Shown: positions 61,243 to 64,000 of the stretch, in pieces | Position numbering within the stretch: position 1 is the stretch's first letter | How the letters are laid out: every line of letters begins with the position of its first letter | DNA from: Neofamilia massiliensis | Lineage (GTDB): Bacteria; Bacillota; Clostridia; Tissierellales; Peptoniphilaceae | Direction: 5' to 3' | DNA: 64,000 nucleotides | NCBI RefSeq assembly: GCF_001299475.1 | Contig: NZ_CYUJ01000003.1 | Location: forward strand, 252,409 to 316,408 | Notes under the pieces: model-generated | What the model was told of the DNA's origin: nothing | What the model saw: only the letters and a program-made list of their open reading frames with translations | The model's database searches: none | Made by a program: the position numbers and the translations under genes

Positions 61243-62192
61243 TAATATACCTTTATATAGAAATCTGGGCAGACAGAGGCACAATAGCTACACAAAATAC
61301 ACTTGTCCCTATTAATTACTGCCTGGCCATTTACAATTTCAATTGCTCCAGCCTTACATTTTGCTCTGCATCTGCCGCAGCCTACACAATATTCTTCTAC
61401 ATCTATAGTCCTATTTCTCTTTGACAATCTCTCTTTAAGATCTTTAGGAAGGTCTTGTCTATTAATAAGCTTAACATTGGCAAGAACTTCATCTTGACTT
61501 TGCATGCCTAAGGCTATAGAATCAAAATCTTCTTGGTCTACTGCCCACTTAATTGCATCTTCACTTCTGGACCTAAGATGGCCTCCGCCTAAAACTTTCA
61601 TAGCATAAATTCCTATGCCAGCTTCCTTGGCTAGGTGAATTTCTTTTAACATTTCTTCAATAGTTCCATCTAAAATTCCTAGACCTTCCATATTAGTCAT
61701 AGGATGGATTACATCTATTTCTTTAAAGTCTCTGGCAGCCTTAACTGCTCTAATTTTGTGGGTCGATATTCCTATAGCTTTTATATACCCTTTTTCTTTT
61801 AATTTCCACAGCTCTTCCAAAGCTTCGTAGTGACCTCTTAGGGTGTGTTCGCTTTCTTGTTCGTGGAGCAAAAATATATCAGCATAGTCTGTCTTTAACT
61901 CTTTTAAATATTTATTTACTGACTCTCTTGCTCCCTCTTTTGAATAAGCATAGGTCTTTGATGTTATAATTAAATTTTCTCTTTTGACATGAGAAAAGGC
62001 CTGGCTAATTAAATCGTAATTGTCATAGAGTTCTGCTGTATCTATAAAATTTACACCTTGGTCGTAGGCAAAGGATATAAGTCTACCTGCCTGGTCTTTA
62101 GATAAGTTTCCTTGAGACTTAGTCATAGTCAAAGAGCCTAGACAAAGTCTAGATACTTCTATGTTTGTATTTCCTAATTTTCTATATTCCAT
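61242..62192 (-). CDS. Aldo/keto reductase with C-terminal 4Fe-4S ferredoxin domain
   Basis: A 316-residue fusion. Residues 1-255 are an aldo/keto reductase barrel (YRKLGNTNIEVSRLCLGSL, DTAELYDNYDL with the catalytic Tyr, TSKTYAYSKEG with Lys, LLHEQESEHTLRGHYEAL). The tail (about 270-316) has two cluster motifs, CVGCGRCRAKC and CILCSYCASVC, for two [4Fe-4S] clusters. This suggests ferredoxin-linked electron flow rather than NADPH alone. It inserts between ireB and ruvX, which are adjacent in many relatives, and overlaps ruvX by one base. Confidence 0.9.
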   Translation of the reverse strand: MEYRKLGNTNIEVSRLCLGSLTMTKSQGNLSKDQAGRLISFAYDQGVNFIDTAELYDNYDLISQAFSHVKRENLIITSKTYAYSKEGARESVNKYLKELKTDYADIFLLHEQESEHTLRGHYEALEELWKLKEKGYIKAIGISTHKIRAVKAARDFKEIDVIHPMTNMEGLGILDGTIEEMLKEIHLAKEAGIGIYAMKVLGGGHLRSRSEDAIKWAVDQEDFDSIALGMQSQDEVLANVKLINRQDLPKDLKERLSKRNRTIDVEEYCVGCGRCRAKCKAGAIEIVNGQAVINRDKCILCSYCASVCPDFYIKVY

Positions 62193-62197
62193 AAAGC

Positions 62198-62240
62198 AAA
62201 AAATTAGGTAGTCAAATTCTCAAGGAAAATGACTACCTAA
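62198..62240 (-). terminator. Terminator after ireB
   Basis: Minus-strand TTAGGTAGTCA and TGACTACCTAA form an 11-bp perfect stem and are followed by TTTTTTGC. It separates alaS-ireB from the aldo/keto reductase. Confidence 0.87.
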
Positions 62241-62245
62241 ACCTC

Positions 62246-62506
62246 TTAATTATCTTCATTCAAATATTCTTTCAAAAGTTCTTCCAACAGATTTTCTCTT
62301 TCAACTTCGCGAATTAAATTTCTAGCGTTATTATAAGATGTTATATAAGTTGGATCTCCTGAAAGGATATAGCCAATAATTTGATCATAGGGTTCATAGC
62401 CTTTTTCTTCTAAGGCCTTGTAAACCTCTTTTAAAATAGTCTTAACTGATAGTAAATCATTAAGTTTTGAAAATTTTTGAGTTTCGAACATATCTTTGTT
62501 AGTCAT
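62246..62506 (-). CDS. ireB: IreB family regulatory phosphoprotein
   Basis: An 86-residue helical protein matching IreB (DUF965), a substrate of the Ser/Thr kinase IreK in enterococci. It is recognised by [20 protein letters not shown]-like sequence (here [20 protein letters not shown]) and [20 protein letters not shown]. It lies 18 bp after alaS, the usual Firmicute position. Confidence 0.92.
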   Translation of the reverse strand: MTNKDMFETQKFSKLNDLLSVKTILKEVYKALEEKGYEPYDQIIGYILSGDPTYITSYNNARNLIREVERENLLEELLKEYLNEDN

Positions 62507-62524
62507 TTGCTCACTCTCTTTTCT

Positions 62525-64000
62525 TTACAATAAATTCTCAACTATATGGTACACAAAATCCAAGGCTTCGTCAAGTTTTTCAGGATCTTTTCCTCCTGCT
62601 GTAGCCATATCTGGCCTACCACCTCCGCCACCTTTGGTTATTGCTGCAACTTCTTTTACAATCTTACCTGCATTAAGTCCCTTATCAATTAAATCCTTAG
62701 AAACAGTTGCTACAAAATTTACCTTGCCTTCGCTTGCTGTTCCTAAAACAACAACAGCTGAGCCTAGCTTGTCTCTAAGTTCATCTGCTAGTTCTCTTAG
62801 GCTGTTAACATCTTGGCCATCTATTCTAGCTGATAAAACTTTTATTTCTGAAACTTCTTTGTAGGTCTTTAATAGGTCGTCAATTCCCGCCCTGGCATTT
62901 TCTTTCTTTAAATTTTCTAAGTCCTTAGAAATATTTTTATTTTCTTCAACTAGGGCTTGGGCCTTTTCTAATAAGTTGCCCTTATTGGCCTTTAGGGTGT
63001 CAATTAAAATTTCTTCTCTGCCTTCAAGATTTTTCAAAAGCTTGTAGACATTTTCACCAGTTGTTGCTTCAATCCTCCTAACACCTGATGCAATTCCTGC
63101 TTCAGATAAAATTTTAAAAATTCCAATGTCAGAAGTTTTTTCTACGTGAGTTCCTCCACAAAGTTCTTTGGAAACATTAGGGAAGGAAACAATTCTAACT
63201 TGGTCCTTGTACTTGTCTTCAAAAATTCCTACAGCCCCTTCTTCATAGGCTTGGCTAATAGGTTTTTCGTAGATGTCAGAATGAATTTCTTCGTATATAT
63301 ATTTATTTACCAAGTCTTCAATTTCATTTAACTTGTCCTTTGAAACTGCTTCGTAGTGAGAGAAGTCAAATCTAAAGGAGTGGTCAGTTACTTCTGATCC
63401 AGCTTGGTTAACATGGTCGCCTAAAACTTTTTTTAGTGCTGCATTTAATAAGTGGGTTGCTGAGTGATTTCTAGCAATAGCCCTTCTTCTAGCCTGGTTG
63501 ACACAAGTTGAAACTTGGTCATTTACTTTTAAAGATCCACTTTCTAAGTGGCCTAGGTGGATAATTATTCCGTCCTTGGTCTTTTTAGTGTCTTCTACTT
63601 CAAAGACAAAGTCGTCTCCAAGGATTTGTCCTGTGTCGCCAACTTGTCCTCCGCCTTCTGGATAGAAAGATGAAGAATCTAAAATTAAGGCTCCTTGGTC
63701 TCCTTGGTCCAAAGTTTCAACTTCGTTTTTGTCTTTTAAGATTTTTAAAATCTTTCCTGCTCCCTTAGTAGAGTCGTAGCCAGAAAACTTAGTTTCGTCT
63801 CCTTGGATTTTTAAGTCTGAACTTTGGGCTGACCAACCAACATTTTCTCCAGCGTGAGAGGCAGACCTTGCCATTTGTCTTTGTTTTTCCATTTCGGCTT
63901 TAAAGCCTTCTTCGTCAACGGAAATATTTTTTTCTACTAAAATTTCTTTAGTAAGGTCAAGTGGAAAGCCGTAGGTGTCGTATAGTTTAAAGGCGTCAGC
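62525..64000 (-). CDS. alaS: Alanine-tRNA ligase, C-terminal part (cut by window edge)
   Basis: The last 491 residues of AlaRS. The left boundary is the stop codon; the frame remains open at the window edge, starting FKLYDTYGFPLDLT, which places it after the aminoacylation domain. The editing-domain motif HSATHLLNAALKKVLG and the zinc/editing CGGTHV are present, as is the C-Ala domain with KGGGGGRPDMATAGG. No truncation beyond the window edge. Confidence 0.96.
   Translation of the reverse strand, partial: ADAFKLYDTYGFPLDLTKEILVEKNISVDEEGFKAEMEKQRQMARSASHAGENVGWSAQSSDLKIQGDETKFSGYDSTKGAGKILKILKDKNEVETLDQGDQGALILDSSSFYPEGGGQVGDTGQILGDDFVFEVEDTKKTKDGIIIHLGHLESGSLKVNDQVSTCVNQARRRAIARNHSATHLLNAALKKVLGDHVNQAGSEVTDHSFRFDFSHYEAVSKDKLNEIEDLVNKYIYEEIHSDIYEKPISQAYEEGAVGIFEDKYKDQVRIVSFPNVSKELCGGTHVEKTSDIGIFKILSEAGIASGVRRIEATTGENVYKLLKNLEGREEILIDTLKANKGNLLEKAQALVEENKNISKDLENLKKENARAGIDDLLKTYKEVSEIKVLSARIDGQDVNSLRELADELRDKLGSAVVVLGTASEGKVNFVATVSKDLIDKGLNAGKIVKEVAAITKGGGGGRPDMATAGGKDPEKLDEALDFVYHIVENLL

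Overview
The window is chromosomal DNA from a low-GC, strictly anaerobic, amino-acid-fermenting Gram-positive bacterium. A complete selenium-dependent glycine reductase operon, SelA/SelB/SelD plus tRNA-Sec, arginine deiminase, threonine-to-glycine enzymes and the Firmicute alaS-ireB-ruvX-DUF1292...trmR-trhP gene order all fit a Tissierellia/Peptoniphilaceae-type clostridium. That placement is inference; there is no 16S gene here.

Layout. 1-6.5 kb: truncated oligoendopeptidase F, a histidine phosphatase, RqcH, arginine deiminase and an AGCS alanine/glycine:Na+ symporter. 6.8-14.3 kb (minus): grdX-trxB-trxA-grdE-grdA-grdB-grdC-grdD. grdA and grdB each read through an in-frame UGA (selenocysteine). 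14.6-17.9 kb (plus): selA-selB. 18-24.2 kb: two ABC-2 exporter loci, the second divergent from an XRE/TPR-type regulator whose N-terminus needs a non-ATG start. 25.98-34.17 kb: an 8.2 kb integrative element inserted into the 3' end of the tRNA-Sec gene (selC). It is flanked by an 18-bp direct repeat and carries integrase, CI/Cro-like switch, excisionase-like protein, RecA-fold ATPase, small unknown proteins, scaffold, major capsid protein and a sigma-70 factor, but no portal, terminase or tail genes. 34.15-40.5 kb: selC, a LysR regulator and a selenium operon (DUF3343, ATP-dependent activase, double-cubane/HgdB-like protein, SelD, YedF, second DUF3343, cysteine-desulfurase-like enzyme). 40.5-49.7 kb: GNAT, ABC exporter, BrnQ, hydrolase, PatB-type C-S lyase, then tdh-kbl. 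49.8-53 kb: ECF sigma/anti-sigma and three secreted or lipoprotein genes, preceded by two near-identical ECF-type promoters. 53-64 kb: formimidoylglutamase, infC-rpmI-rplT with an L20-type leader, a TIM-barrel protein, trhP-trmR, RNase J, Fur family, DUF1292, ruvX, an aldo/keto reductase, ireB and truncated alaS.

How it fits together. Threonine (Tdh, Kbl) and imported glycine (AGCS) can feed glycine reductase, which yields acetyl phosphate using electrons from TrxB/TrxA. The reductase depends on selenocysteine made by SelA/SelB/SelD and selC, all encoded in this window. The mobile element uses this essential selenium tRNA as its insertion site and rebuilds its 3' end. Its separate early and late modules and its own sigma factor make it the least ordinary part of the window.
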